DNA of 64,000 nucleotides from Cervus elaphus (lineage: Eukaryota > Chordata > Mammalia > Artiodactyla > Cervidae): assembly GCF_910594005.1 (NCBI RefSeq), contig NC_057832.1, positions 103,861,152 to 103,925,151 of the forward strand, in the 5' to 3' direction. The notes below the pieces were generated by a model. The model was given only the letters and a program-made list of their open reading frames with translations. It did no database searches and had not been told where the DNA came from. Shown here piece after piece: positions 1-10,294 of this stretch. Both the position numbers and the translations under genes were made by a program. Numbering within the stretch: position 1 is the stretch's first letter; each line of letters starts with the position of its first letter.

Positions 1-380
1 CTGAGAAACGCCCCCACACCAGAGTTCTGCATATGCTGCTGGGTCTGCCCGGCTCCAGGAAGCAGAGCAGGGGTCACTGACGGACAGATGGCTGCCACAA
101 GCGCCACCAGTGGCTGCAAACTCCTCCCAACACCTCCTGTTTCCCCAGACAAGCGGGCAGAGATGGCTTTCTTCCACACTGTGCCCAGACTCTTCTCTCC
201 CCCTGGACCCAGCCTTACCATGGAATATGGAGGCAAGACCGACATCCAGTGTTACAGTCCAGCTTTATTTCTCTTCTCGGCACCAACATAACAGAGGAAC
301 ATGGCCATGGCTTGGACCTTGGACAGGGCACTTTTAACATCGTCGATGGTGTTGTCTGTGTTCTAAATCCCTCGCAGTAG
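1..380. other. EXOC4 upstream intron, left edge; nothing recognised
   Basis: Moderately GC-rich sequence with only short, overlapping reading frames and no splice-flanked exon or repeat that I recognise. Confidence 0.5.
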
Positions 381-570
381 CAGTCCCCACTACCTTGGCA
401 CCAGGGGATGGTTTTGTGGAAGACCATTTTTCCACGGACCAAGGAGGGAGGGGATGGTTTCCAGGATGATTCAAGTGCATTACATTTATTGTGTACTTTA
501 TTTCTATTGTTATTACATCAGGTCCACCTCAGATCATCAGGCATTAGATCCTGGAGGTTGGGAACCCCTG
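381..570. mobile_element. hAT-type DNA transposon remnant (non-autonomous)
   Basis: The left end CAGTCCCCACTACC and the right end GGTTGGGAACCCCTG form degenerate terminal inverted repeats of the common mammalian CAGGGGTCCCCAACC type. The interior has the typical motifs TTTTGTGGAAGACC, TTTTTCCACGGACC and GATCATCAGGCATTAGATC. The flanking 8-mers no longer match, so no target duplication is readable. Exact family name not certain. Confidence 0.6.
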
Positions 571-1317
571 CCTTTGAGGATCAAGTCAACTACTTTATGC
601 ATGACACTTGATCTAGTGCCTACCATACAGTGATCTTTCAATAAATGGTAGTTTTTTCCCTTCTGTTTCTTCTTCCTTTAAACTCATTTCCTCATTCTTA
701 ACCATCCGATTAAGAGTATTTCATTTCTGACTCTTTCATTTTACTGTCCATGTTTCCCCATGGTGGAACTCAGTGTGAAATGCCCAAGTCTGACTCTAGT
801 TTTTCCCCTTCTCCTATCCTTCCTGTTGATAACCGGGCCTACTTGTCTACTTGATCATTTAATTTCACCATCAAGGGATCTTTGGTGCATGGCATTTGAA
901 ATTCAACTTTGAGCACTTATGTTTAACAGCCTTCCAAGATCCATATGGCCCTTGAACTCTGGCACAGGCTGTTTTTATTCAGGGCCACAGTGAGTGAAAC
1001 TTAAGATTAAACCTCTACTCTCATTAAATGACTTTCTCTGTAAACTTGTACTTCCAAATCAGGAGGTATGAAAATGAAGGAGCTGTGAGGTTTTAGTTAA
1101 AACTATAACAAAATGGCAGGCCATCCAACACCAGGGCCAGGAGGTGCCCTGAAGCTCTGAGCCTTTTAGGAGCATCAAAGGGTTCTGTATTCAGCTGCCT
1201 CTCTTGTTAATTAGGGGTGAACTTGAACATGTCTCATTGAGTTGATTGTTCATATGGACTTTTTTCAGTTAGATATCTTATACATTGTTTTATTTTTAAA
1301 AAAACAGAATGAAAAGT
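571..1317. other. Unique intronic sequence; nothing recognised
   Basis: Simple AT-moderate sequence without a supported gene, RNA or repeat. Confidence 0.4.
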
Positions 1318-1524
1318 GAAAGTGAAGTCACATAATAGTGTCCAACTCTTTGCAACCCCATGGACTATAGCCTGCCAGGATTCTCTGTCCATGGGATTTT
1401 CCAGGCAAGAATACCAGAGCACGTTGCCATTTCCTTCTCCAGGGGATCTTCCCGACCTGGGGATCAAACCCAGATCTCCTGCATTGCAGGCAGACTTTTT
1501 ACCATCTGAGCCACCAGGGAATCA
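1318..1524 (-). mobile_element. Bov-tA-type SINE
   Basis: On the - strand it begins with the tRNA-Glu-like head (CCTGGTGGCTCAGATGG type; seen here as its complement near 1510-1522), followed by the shared body seen on + as TCCAACTCTTTGCAACCCCA and CCAGGCAAGAATACC. A poly(A) run of about 15 bases (1524-1538) adjoins it on the + strand. Confidence 0.85.
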
Positions 1525-1692
1525 AAAAAAAAAAAAAACCAAAATAACTAAAGACAATTAAATATCTTAGTAACCCTGAATATCCCTAGGAAGGTGAACA
1601 GGATACTGACACTTCATTAATACCAGAAAGAGTGAAGTTTTTAAAATAAATATGCATTAATTTAAAACATCTGCCATAACTTTAACATACTA

Positions 1693-1941
1693 AAATTTTA
1701 TTAAATATACTCTTTGCGTGCATGCTAAGTTGCTCAGTCATGTCCAACTCTTTGTGACCCTATGAACTGTAGCCTACCAGGCTCCTCTCTCCATGGGATT
1801 CTCCAGGCAAGAATATTGGAGCGGGTTGCCATTTCCTTCTCCAGGGATCTTCCCAACCCAGAGATTGACCCTGAGTCTCTGTCTCTCCTGCATTGGCAAG
1901 TGAGTTCTTTACCACTAGCACCACCTGGGAAATTTTATTAA
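1693..1941 (-). mobile_element. Bov-tA-type SINE with target-site duplication
   Basis: The SINE body spans about 1714-1929 in antisense orientation, with the box-like body motifs and tRNA-derived head. It is flanked by AAATTTTATTAA at 1693-1704 and 1930-1941; similarity extends imperfectly to about 20 bases. The duplication shows insertion by L1-type machinery. Confidence 0.85.
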
Positions 1942-2064
1942 CTATATTCTGTAGTATTCAATAAAATTCTGATGGCAAAGTATAACCAAGTCCAAAGTAG
2001 GATTTTTCTTATAAGGATCTAAGGGAGTTCAAGCCATTCTGGTGTTTAGATTAAGATTTAGATT

Positions 2065-2725
2065 AAGAATTTTCCTTCTAATTGAGGTAAAGTTGATTGA
2101 CAATGTTGTGCTAATTTCTGCTATACAGCAAAGTGATTCAGTTATAAATACATATATGTAAGATAGATATATATTCATGTACACTTTCTTTTTTTATAAT
2201 ATTCTTTTCCATTATGCTTTATCATGAGATTTTGAGCATAGTTCCCTGTTCTATACAATAGGACCTTATTGGATAGCCATTCAATATATAATAGTTTGCA
2301 TCTGCTAATCCAGACTCCCAATTCATCCTTCCCCTACAGTTTCTGCCCCTTGGCAACTACATATGTTCTCTCTGTCTGGGAGTCTGTTTCATAGTTCATT
2401 TGTGTCATATTTTAGATTCCATATATAAGTGATATCATATATTTGTCTTTGTCTTTCTGACTTAACTTCACTTAGTATGATAATCTCTAGGCTGCATATT
2501 GCTGCAAATGACATCATTTCATCTTTTTAATGACTGAGTAGAATTCCACTGTATATACATACTACATCTTCTTTATTCATTCATCTGTTGATGGACATTT
2601 AGGTTATTTCCATGTCTTGGCTATTGTGGATAGTGCTATGAACACCAGGGTGCAAGTATCTTTCCAAATTAGAGTTTTGTCTGGTTATATGCTCAGGAGG
2701 CAGATTGCTGGATCAACATGAATTT
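2065..2725 (-). mobile_element. Old L1 3' fragment, antisense to EXOC4
   Basis: The + strand shows the complement of the L1 3' end: AAGTTGATTGACAATGTTGTG, CTATACAGCAAAGTGATTCAG, the TATTCTTTTCCATTATG segment, then TTTATTCATTCATCTGTTGATG and TATTTCCATGTCTTGGCTAT, which is the end of ORF2. No coding capacity remains. A 12-base tandem duplication (TTTAGATTAAGA, about 2045-2068) sits at its left edge. Confidence 0.8.
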
Positions 2726-2789
2726 TCAAGTTGTACAGACCCAAAGTGCCCAGCATAGTGGATGAAAATAGACTTAGATTCCCACGAAG

Positions 2790-3467
2790 TCAATCACTGC
2801 AAAATTGCAGAGCCCTCAGAATAAAGAGAAAGTGCTAAACTGTCTAGGGCAAAGGGACACAGGAGAGGTTTTAGAGAATCGAGAAGCAGAAAATTGTTCC
2901 TCAATGATAACACCAGAAGCTAGAAAATAATAGAAGAATACCTTTAGATTTTAAGAAAAATTATTTCCAACCAAGAATTATATACTTGATCACACTACCA
3001 GTTCAGTGTGAGGGGAAAAGAAAACCTTTTCAGATACACATAGTCTCAAAAAAACATGCTTTCCATGCCTCCTTCCTCAAAATCTACCAAACTAAAAGAG
3101 TTTACCTGAAAAATAGAAAGTCATAGTACACAAGGAATAGAGATTCCAGCACAGAGAAAGAGCCCAAAATTGATTATGGCAGGAGGTGCCAAGATGGCAA
3201 CAGGCATAGAGAGTAACTAGCCCCCAGAGGAATGATTCAGAAGGTTGCAAGAGAGATTTGTTCAAGTAGGTGATGTTGATAGGAAACCAAATATATTTTG
3301 ATGTATTGAGAGAGAAGTATTTGAGGCTGAACAATCTCTTAGGTACAAAAAGATTAAGCAAACAAATAACAAGATTGTTATTAGCACCAGAGAAAACACC
3401 TATTGTGCAAGCGGAAAACATGGCCTACTACATGGCCCTAGATGTCAGTAGCATTTGTCTAGTCATA
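2790..3467 (+). mobile_element. Ancient L1-type remnant (L1ME/HAL1-like), left part
   Basis: Motifs such as AATTATTTCCAACCAAGAATTATATACTTG, AGTGTGAGGGG and CAGATACACATAGTCTCAAAAAAA resemble the 3' region of old mammalian L1/HAL1 elements. It appears to continue at 4201-4320 and again after 6721, split first by BovB and then by a younger L1. Family assignment is from memory and uncertain. Confidence 0.4.
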
Positions 3468-4200
3468 ATAACGTGAAAGAGAGTTAAAGAGCTGGCTTAA
3501 AACTAAGTATTAAAGGAACTAAGATCATGGTATCCAGCCCCATTACTTCATGGCAGATAGAAGGAGAAAAAGTGCAAGTAGTGACAGAGTTCCTCTTCTT
3601 GGGCTCTAAACTCACTGTGGATGGTGACTGCAGCCATGAAATCAGAAGCCAATTGCTTCTTGGCAGGAAAGCTATGACAAACCTAGACATTGTGCTGAAA
3701 AGCAGAGACATTATTCTGCCAACAAAGGCCCATATAATCAAGGCTATGGTCTTCCCAGTGGTCACGTATGGTTGTGAGAGCTGGACTGTAGACAGAAGGC
3801 AGGGTACCAAAAAACTAATGCCTTCAAACTGTGGTGCTGGAGAAGACTCCTGAAAGTCCCTTGGACAGCAAGGAGAGCAAACCAGTCAATCTTAAGGGAA
3901 ATCAACCCTGACTGCTCGTTATAAGGTCTGATGCCAAAGCTAGAGCTCCAGTGTTTTGGTCATCTGATGCTCACAGCCAGCTCATTGGAAGAGTCTCTGA
4001 TGCTGGGAAAGATTGAGGGCAGAAGGAGAAGGGTCATCAGAGGATGAGATGACTGGATGGCATCACCAATGCAATGGACATGAACTTGGGCAAACTTTGG
4101 GAGATAGTGAGGGACAGGGAGTCCAGGAGTGCTGCAGTCCATGGGATCAAAAAGAGTTGGACCCGACTGGGCAACAGAACAAAGCAACGATAACATGAAA
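3468..4200 (+). mobile_element. BovB (RTE) LINE 3' fragment with TSD
   Basis: A 5'-truncated BovB in sense orientation (3479-4189). The conceptual product has the conserved segment around FLGSKLTVDGDCSHEI and KAMVFPVVTYGCESWT, C-terminal to the reverse transcriptase, and is broken by stops and frameshifts after about 3850. Flanks ATAACGTGAAA (3468-3478) and ATAACATGAAA (4190-4200) match at 10 of 11 bases. Confidence 0.88.
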
Positions 4201-4320
4201 TACTGATCTAACCACAGTTATGAGACAACTGAATGAGAAAGTAATGGGAAGAGAGATGCATATGTGGAGGTAGTTAAATCCTCACCTTTCTTAGTGGGAG
4301 GGCAACAAACACCTGAACAT

Positions 4321-6720
4321 TAAAAGTTAAAAAAACTCTCCAGAAAGCAGGCATAGAAGGAACATACCTCAACATAATAAAAGCTATATATGACAAACCC
4401 ACAGCAAACATTATCCTCAATGTTGAAAAATTGAAAGCATTTCCCTTAAAGTCAGGAACAAGACAAGGGTGTCCACTCTCACCACTACTATTCAGCATAG
4501 TTTTGGAAGTGTTGGCCACAGCAATCAGAGCAGAAAAAGAAATAAAAGGAATCCAGATAGGAAAAGAAGTAAAACTCTCACTGTTTGCAGACGACATGAT
4601 CCTCTACATAGAAAACCCTAAAAACTCTATCAGAAAATTACTACAGCTAATCAATGAATCCAGTAATGTTGCAGGATATAAAATTAACACACAGAAATCA
4701 CTTGCATTCCTATATGCTAACAATGAGAAAACAGAAAGAGAAATTAAGGAAACAATACCATTCACCATTGCAACAAAAAGAATAAAATACTTAGAAATGT
4801 ATCTACCTAAAGAAATGAAAGACCTATATATAGAAAACTATAAAACACTGATGAAAGAAATCAAAGAGGACACAAATAGATGGAGAAATATACTGTGTTC
4901 ATGGATTGGAAGACTCAATATTGTGAAAATGGCTATACTACCCAAAGCAATCTATAGATTCAGTGCAATCCCTATCAAGCTACCAACGGTATTTTTCACA
5001 GAACTAGAACAAATAATTTCACAATTTGTATGGAAATACAGAAAACCTCAAATAGCCAAAGCAATCTTGAGAAAGAAGAATGGAACTGGAGGAATCAACC
5101 TGCCTGACTTCAGGCTCTACTACAAAGCCACAGTCATCAAGACAGTATGGTACTGGCACAAAGACAGAAATATAGATCAATGGAACAGAATTGAAAGCCC
5201 AGAGATAAATCCATGAATCTATGGACACCTTATCTTTGACAAAGGAGGCAAGGATATACAATGGAAAAAAGACAACCTCTTTAACAAGTGGTGCTGGGAA
5301 AACTGGTCAACCACTTGTAAAAGAATGAAACTAGAACACCTTCTAACACCATACACAAAAATAAACTCAAAATGGATTAAAGATCTAAATGTAAGACTAG
5401 AAACTATAAAACTCCAGAGGAGAACATAGGCAAAACACTCTCCGACATAAATCACAGCAGGATCCTCTGTGACCCACCTCCCAGAATATTGGAAATAAAA
5501 GCAAAAATAAACAAATGGGACCTAATTAAACTTAAAAGCTTTTGCACAACAAAGGAAACTATAAGCAAGGTGAAAAGACAGCCCTCAGAATGGGAGAAAA
5601 TAATAGCAAACGAAGCAACAGACAAAGGATTGATCTCCAAAATATACAAGCAGCTCCTGCAGCTCAATTCCAGAAAAAAATAAATGACCCAGTCAACAAA
5701 TGGGCCAAAGAATTAAGCAGACATTTCTCCAAAGAAGACATACAGATGGCTAACAAACACATGAAAAGATGCTCAACATCACTCATTATCAGAGAAATGC
5801 AAATCAAAACCTCAATGAGGGACCATTACACGCCACTCAGAATGGCTGCTATCCAAAAGTCTACAAGCAGTAAATGCTGGAGAGGGTGTGGAGAAAAGGG
5901 AACCCTCTTGCACTGTTGGTGGGAATGCAAACTAGTACAGCCACTATGGAGAACAGTGTGGAGATTCCTTAAAAAACTGGACATAGAACTGCCATGTGAC
6001 CCAGCAATCCCACTTCTGGGCATACACACCGAGGAAACTAGATCTGAAAGAGACACGTGCACCCCAATGTTCATTGCAGCACTGTTTATAATAGCCAGGA
6101 CATGGAAGCAACCTGGATGCCCATCAGCAGACGAATGGATAATGAAGCTATGGTACATATACACCATGGAATATTACTCAGCCATTAAAAAGAATTCATT
6201 TGAATCAGTTCTAATGAGATGGATGAAACTGGAGCCTATTATACAGAGTGAAGTAAGCCAGAAAGATAACCACCAATACAGTATACTAACGCATATATAT
6301 GGAATTTTAAAAGATGGTAATGATAATCTAATATGCAAGACAGAAAAAGAGACACAGATGTACAGCACAGACTCTGGGACTCTGTGGGAGAAGGCGAGGG
6401 TGGGATGTTCTGAGAGAACAGCATTGAAACAAGTATACTATCAAGGGTGAAACAGATCACCAGCCCAGGTTGGATACATGAGACAAGTGCTGAGGGCTGG
6501 TGCACTGGGAAGACCCAGAGGGATGGGATGGGGAGGGAGGTGGGAGGGGGGATTGGGATGGGGAACACATGTAAACCCATGGTTGATTCATGTCAATGTA
6601 TAGCAAAAACCACTACAATATTGTAAAGTAATTAGCCTCCAACTAATAAAAATAAATGAAAAAAAAATAAAACAACACCAAAAACAACAATAAATAAATA
6701 AATAAATAAATAAAAGTTAA
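4321..6720 (+). mobile_element. 5'-truncated L1 (L1_BT-like), about 2.4 kb, with TSD
   Basis: Contains the 3' half of ORF2 and the 3' UTR. The reverse transcriptase core is visible at 4431-5216, with RQGCPLSPLLF and the catalytic FADD at 4584-4595; the reading is then broken by a stop at 5214-5216 and frame changes. The cysteine-rich C-terminus (CWRGCGEKGTLLHCWWEC) is read in another segment around 5870-5935. The G-rich 3' UTR lies near 6520-6560 and the element ends in an AT-rich (AAAT)n tail. TAAAAGTTAA flanks it at 4321-4330 and 6711-6720. It is not a functional gene: ORF1, the endonuclease domain and the 5' UTR are absent. Confidence 0.93.
6689..6715. repeat. (AAAT)n simple repeat, tail of the L1
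   Basis: Six or so tandem TAAA units form the microsatellite that grew from the L1 poly(A) tail. Confidence 0.85.
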
Positions 6721-7869
6721 GAAAGTAGCTAAGTAGACAAGTTCTTTATACAGGGATAAGCACCAAGGAAATTGACTAAGAGATGAAAGTTATCACCTAA
6801 TGAAAAAGCTTATAAAACCTACCTGATTCTTGAATCTACATGCATATCTAGGTTTGATTAAAATAAAAAGTGAACTAAAAATTATTATAGTAGCAAAAGT
6901 CTTTGCTAAGTCCTCATTTTTAAGTTTTAATCAATTCTAATGAATAATTTACACTATTATATGAACTTGTTAGGTAGACCCAATCAAAGAAGAGCCTGTT
7001 GTCCACAAAGTTTCAGTTCATCTTCCTGAGATCCAAAAACTAGAGAAAAGGGAACCTTCCAAATGTCCCTTGGAATCTGGGCTTTCACCGTTTCTCCTGT
7101 GAAATTTATGGCTAGATTAACTATGGTTCTGCCCTTGTTCCAAGTACTCTCCACCAAACCCAGCTCTTACCAGAAGAATTTATTTGCTTGGATTTGGATG
7201 AGATAATAAAAGCTCTACTATCTAGCATGTACTAAGTTCCCCAGGAGGCTGCTTCTACATTCTGCCTTGCTCGTGGATGCACCATCTTGACCACGATATT
7301 TTCCGGTTTCATAAGGACTATTAGATAGCTAAAATTAATAGGATGCCTAACATAGGCTAGATAGAACTAGTTTCTGCTCATGAGAAATAGTAGAACCCTG
7401 ATCATTTGACTTGTATTTTTTTTTTAAGATACAGTGAAAAAATTTAAGTCCTTAAGTTATATGTGCACACATTTATAAGTAAATTCACAAGAGAAAAGTT
7501 GGCAAAGTAATTCAAGTCTGTTTAATATTTAGAGATATAATATTATACCCCCGTAAGTAATATTATAAATAATTCACTGTTGTTAAGATATTTCCACAAG
7601 CTGTCTGACAGAGTTTTTGAGGCAAATCCCTATATAGTATGATAATCATCCTAGAAGTCTTTACTTACCTCAAATTGCTACCAACAGATTAATCTGGAGA
7701 GCCAGATACTTTTCTGTAATAATATTCTGACTGTTAACAGACAAGTGTTTATAGATCAGAACATGGAGCCTATTTCTTTATGATCAAAACATAAAACTGT
7801 TAGCAAAACATTTACCTACATGATAAGATGACAGAACTCCCAAGACTGACAGAACCTTAATTACCAGTC
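6721..7869. other. Intronic sequence; possible old L1 continuation at start, otherwise nothing recognised
   Basis: The first 150 bases may continue the ancient L1-type remnant interrupted at 4321. The remainder is AT-rich with no exon, RNA or repeat that I can name. Confidence 0.35.
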
Positions 7870-8590
7870 AGCTCCCATAATGGGAATGCTGCTACTTATT
7901 GAGAGTTTTATCATGTGCAAGACACTGTACTGGGAATTTTAGAGTATTATTTCTAACTTTCATAATGCTGCGAGGCTAAGTGTAGTAGGCAAAATATCAC
8001 TCTCCTAAAAGTGTCAGCATCTTAATCCCCAGAAGCTGTGAAGATGTTCGGCAAAGGGGAACTAAGATTGCAGATGGGCTTAGAGTTGCTTGTCAGCTCA
8101 CCTTAAGGTGGGGAGATTATCCTGGATGATCCAGGTGAGCCCAGTGTAATGACAGTGTCCTTAAAAGTGGAAAAGGGAGACAGATGAGTAGGCCAGAGTG
8201 ATGCAGTGAGAGACTAAACCCTCTGTTGCTGGCTTTACAGATGGAGTAAGGGGGCTACAAGCCAAGGAATGCAGACAGCCTCTAGGAGCTAGCTAAGGCA
8301 AGGAGACAGATTCACCCCTTGTGCCTCTGACCCCTCAGTTTTAGCCCATTGAGACTTATGTCAGATTTCTAATCTCTGAAAGTGTAAGATGGTAAGTCTG
8401 TGTTCCTTTAACCTACTGCATTCGTAGTCCTTTGTCATGGTAGCAATAGGAAACTAATACAGTAAGCATTATTGTTTCTAGTTTTCAAATGATAAAAATA
8501 AAGTTCAAAGACTGAGTAACTTCTCTACAAGCATGCAAGTAGTAAGAGGCAAAGCCGGGCTTGGAACCTAGGACAGTGTGATTCCCAGAT
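7870..8590 (-). mobile_element. MIR SINE split by an LTR insertion
   Basis: MIR in antisense orientation: ATTGAGAGTTTTATCATGTG and ACACTGTACTGGGAATTTTAG on the left (to 7980), then the terminal part GGCAAAGCCGGGCTTGGAACCTAGG on the right (8466-8590). The gap is the LTR described separately. Confidence 0.65.
7981..8461 (+). mobile_element. Solo LTR, ERVL-MaLR-like (MLT1-type)
   Basis: A 481-base unit starting TG and ending CA. It has motifs typical of old MaLR-type LTRs (GGGGAGATTATCCTGGATGA, AGGCAAGGAGACAGATTC, AGGAAACTAATACA). No internal retroviral sequence is attached, so it is a solo LTR. Flanking 5-mers are CTAAG and GTAAG (4 of 5 match). The family name is from memory. Confidence 0.55.
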
Positions 8591-8629
8591 GTCCCAAGAG
8601 TGAATGCTGACATTTCACTTGCAGTTGTA

Positions 8630-8850
8630 GCTGACATTTATTGAACACCAACCAAGAGTGAGGCAGGCCCTGGTCTCAGATCTCCACCTGCTATCTCATC
8701 CTTACAACAACCTATGAGGGACGTGGTGTTACCCTCATTTCTTGCAGAACAGAGTTGGGACTGAGGGAGGTCACAGAGAGTGATGGGGGCAGGGTTTAAA
8801 TCTGTGCCATCAGACTCTAATGCCCACACTGTCCATCCCAACACCACTTT
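8630..8850 (-). mobile_element. MIR SINE
   Basis: Antisense MIR: GCTGACATTTATTGAACACC, TCTCATCCTTACAACAACC, then GGTTTAAATCTGTGCC. Old and diverged. Confidence 0.7.
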
Positions 8851-10062
8851 GCCTTCTTGCAGTTGAACAAGAAAACTGACTCTCGCGAGGTCACACATCA
8901 ATGTGGGGCTAGAACCCAAGTTACCTCCTGCCTCCCTAAGGCTTCCTCTTCTTGAAGAGTGTACTTAATGTGGAAATATTGATGGGAAAAAGAAGACCTG
9001 AGACAAAGATATTCTAGAGAGAAGAGGGCACATTTGCTGTCTACTTCGTGTTGGTGTAGTTCAGTTTTCTGAGGAACTTTACACCTATCCCAAATCATTT
9101 CTGCCATAAATAAATCATAAATCATTTCTCCCAGGTAGCTCTCCTGTCCATAATTTAGTGGTTAGAGGCTCATTAGCATTATCTTTTGCCTTAGATGAAG
9201 CTTCTCATTAGGTTAAATGAGTTAAAAGATGATCACTGTGACTACATAGCTCTAGCTGGGTCACAGATGGCCCGCCCTCGACCCTGGGTTTCCTCTGACA
9301 GGCCCTGCAGAGAAAAGGCCCAAGAGGTTGAAAGAGCTGTCCTCTTATTTTCTTCACTTTTACACATAATCTAAATCTTATCACACAAACAGCACTTATC
9401 ATGCAAGTTAAACAGATTTAAATTTCAGCAAAATTGAGTGTCACCACATGTGCTTCTGCCAGATCTATATAATTCTTCAGAGGTTTCCGGAAACATGAAC
9501 CAAGCCATTTACGCTTCATGGGAACAGATTATATCATTTGAAATCCTCAATAAAAATGCAGTCTCATATTCTACAGATGGGTGTCATTTAATTAAAATAT
9601 GTATTTAAAATGCAAAGGGCTACATTAATTCCGTACTGTGGCTGAGATTTTAATTGCACTCGAGTTAGGAAATTCTGAGTTAATGTTCCCCTGGCATCTC
9701 TCATTCAGCCTCATAGAGCAGATGTATTGTGATCCAAAGAGGCTTTCAATATGTTTTCACACGTGGTACATGTAGGGATGGCTTTGCGATGCGAAGGTGG
9801 CAGGCATCATACAAACAAGGAGATGGTTCCACAAGGGGTGAGTCGCACAGCCTGTGGCCACTTGCCCTGGTTCCTCCACTTTATCACGTGGCCCCCAGGT
9901 AATCATTCCCTGCCCATGTGCCTCATCTGACTCCCCAGCATCACATATCCCCAAAAGGTTGTCATGGGGCTCCCTTTTAGGAGGGTGGGGTCTTCAATAT
10001 TTAAAGGGCTTAGGAATTTTTTTTTTTTTTTGAAAAAGCAAATTTATGAATGTCTTTCAGGT
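8851..10062. other. Largely unique intron sequence, possible conserved noncoding segment at 9405-9735
   Basis: No repeat or exon seen. The part around 9405-9735 is AT-rich with many ATTAA/TTAAT homeodomain-like words and no repeat signature. A poly(T) run precedes the SINE at 10019-10031. Confidence 0.35.
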
Positions 10063-10294
10063 TTAGAGCATGTGGGGATGGTTTAGTCGCTAAGTTGGGA
10101 CCGACTCTTTGCAACCCCATGGACTATAACCCACCAGACTCCTCAGTGCATGGGATTCTCCAGGCAAGAATTCTGGAGTGGGTTGCCATTTCCTTCTCCA
10201 AGGGGATCTTCCCAACCCAGGGATCAAACCTGCATCTCCTGCGTTCTGGGCGGATTTTGTACCACTGGGCCACCAGGAAAGCCCCTTAGAGCAT
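10063..10294 (-). mobile_element. Bov-tA-type SINE with TSD
   Basis: Element at 10072-10285, antisense, with GCAACCCCATGGACTATA and the terminal tRNA-like head CCACTGGGCCACCAGGAAAG. TTAGAGCAT repeats at 10063-10071 and 10286-10294. Confidence 0.87.

Noticed and set aside
4431..5216. Long reverse transcriptase frame as a host gene or novel RT system
   Set aside because: It is the ORF2 RT core of a 5'-truncated L1 with TSDs; it has no promoter and is broken by stops.
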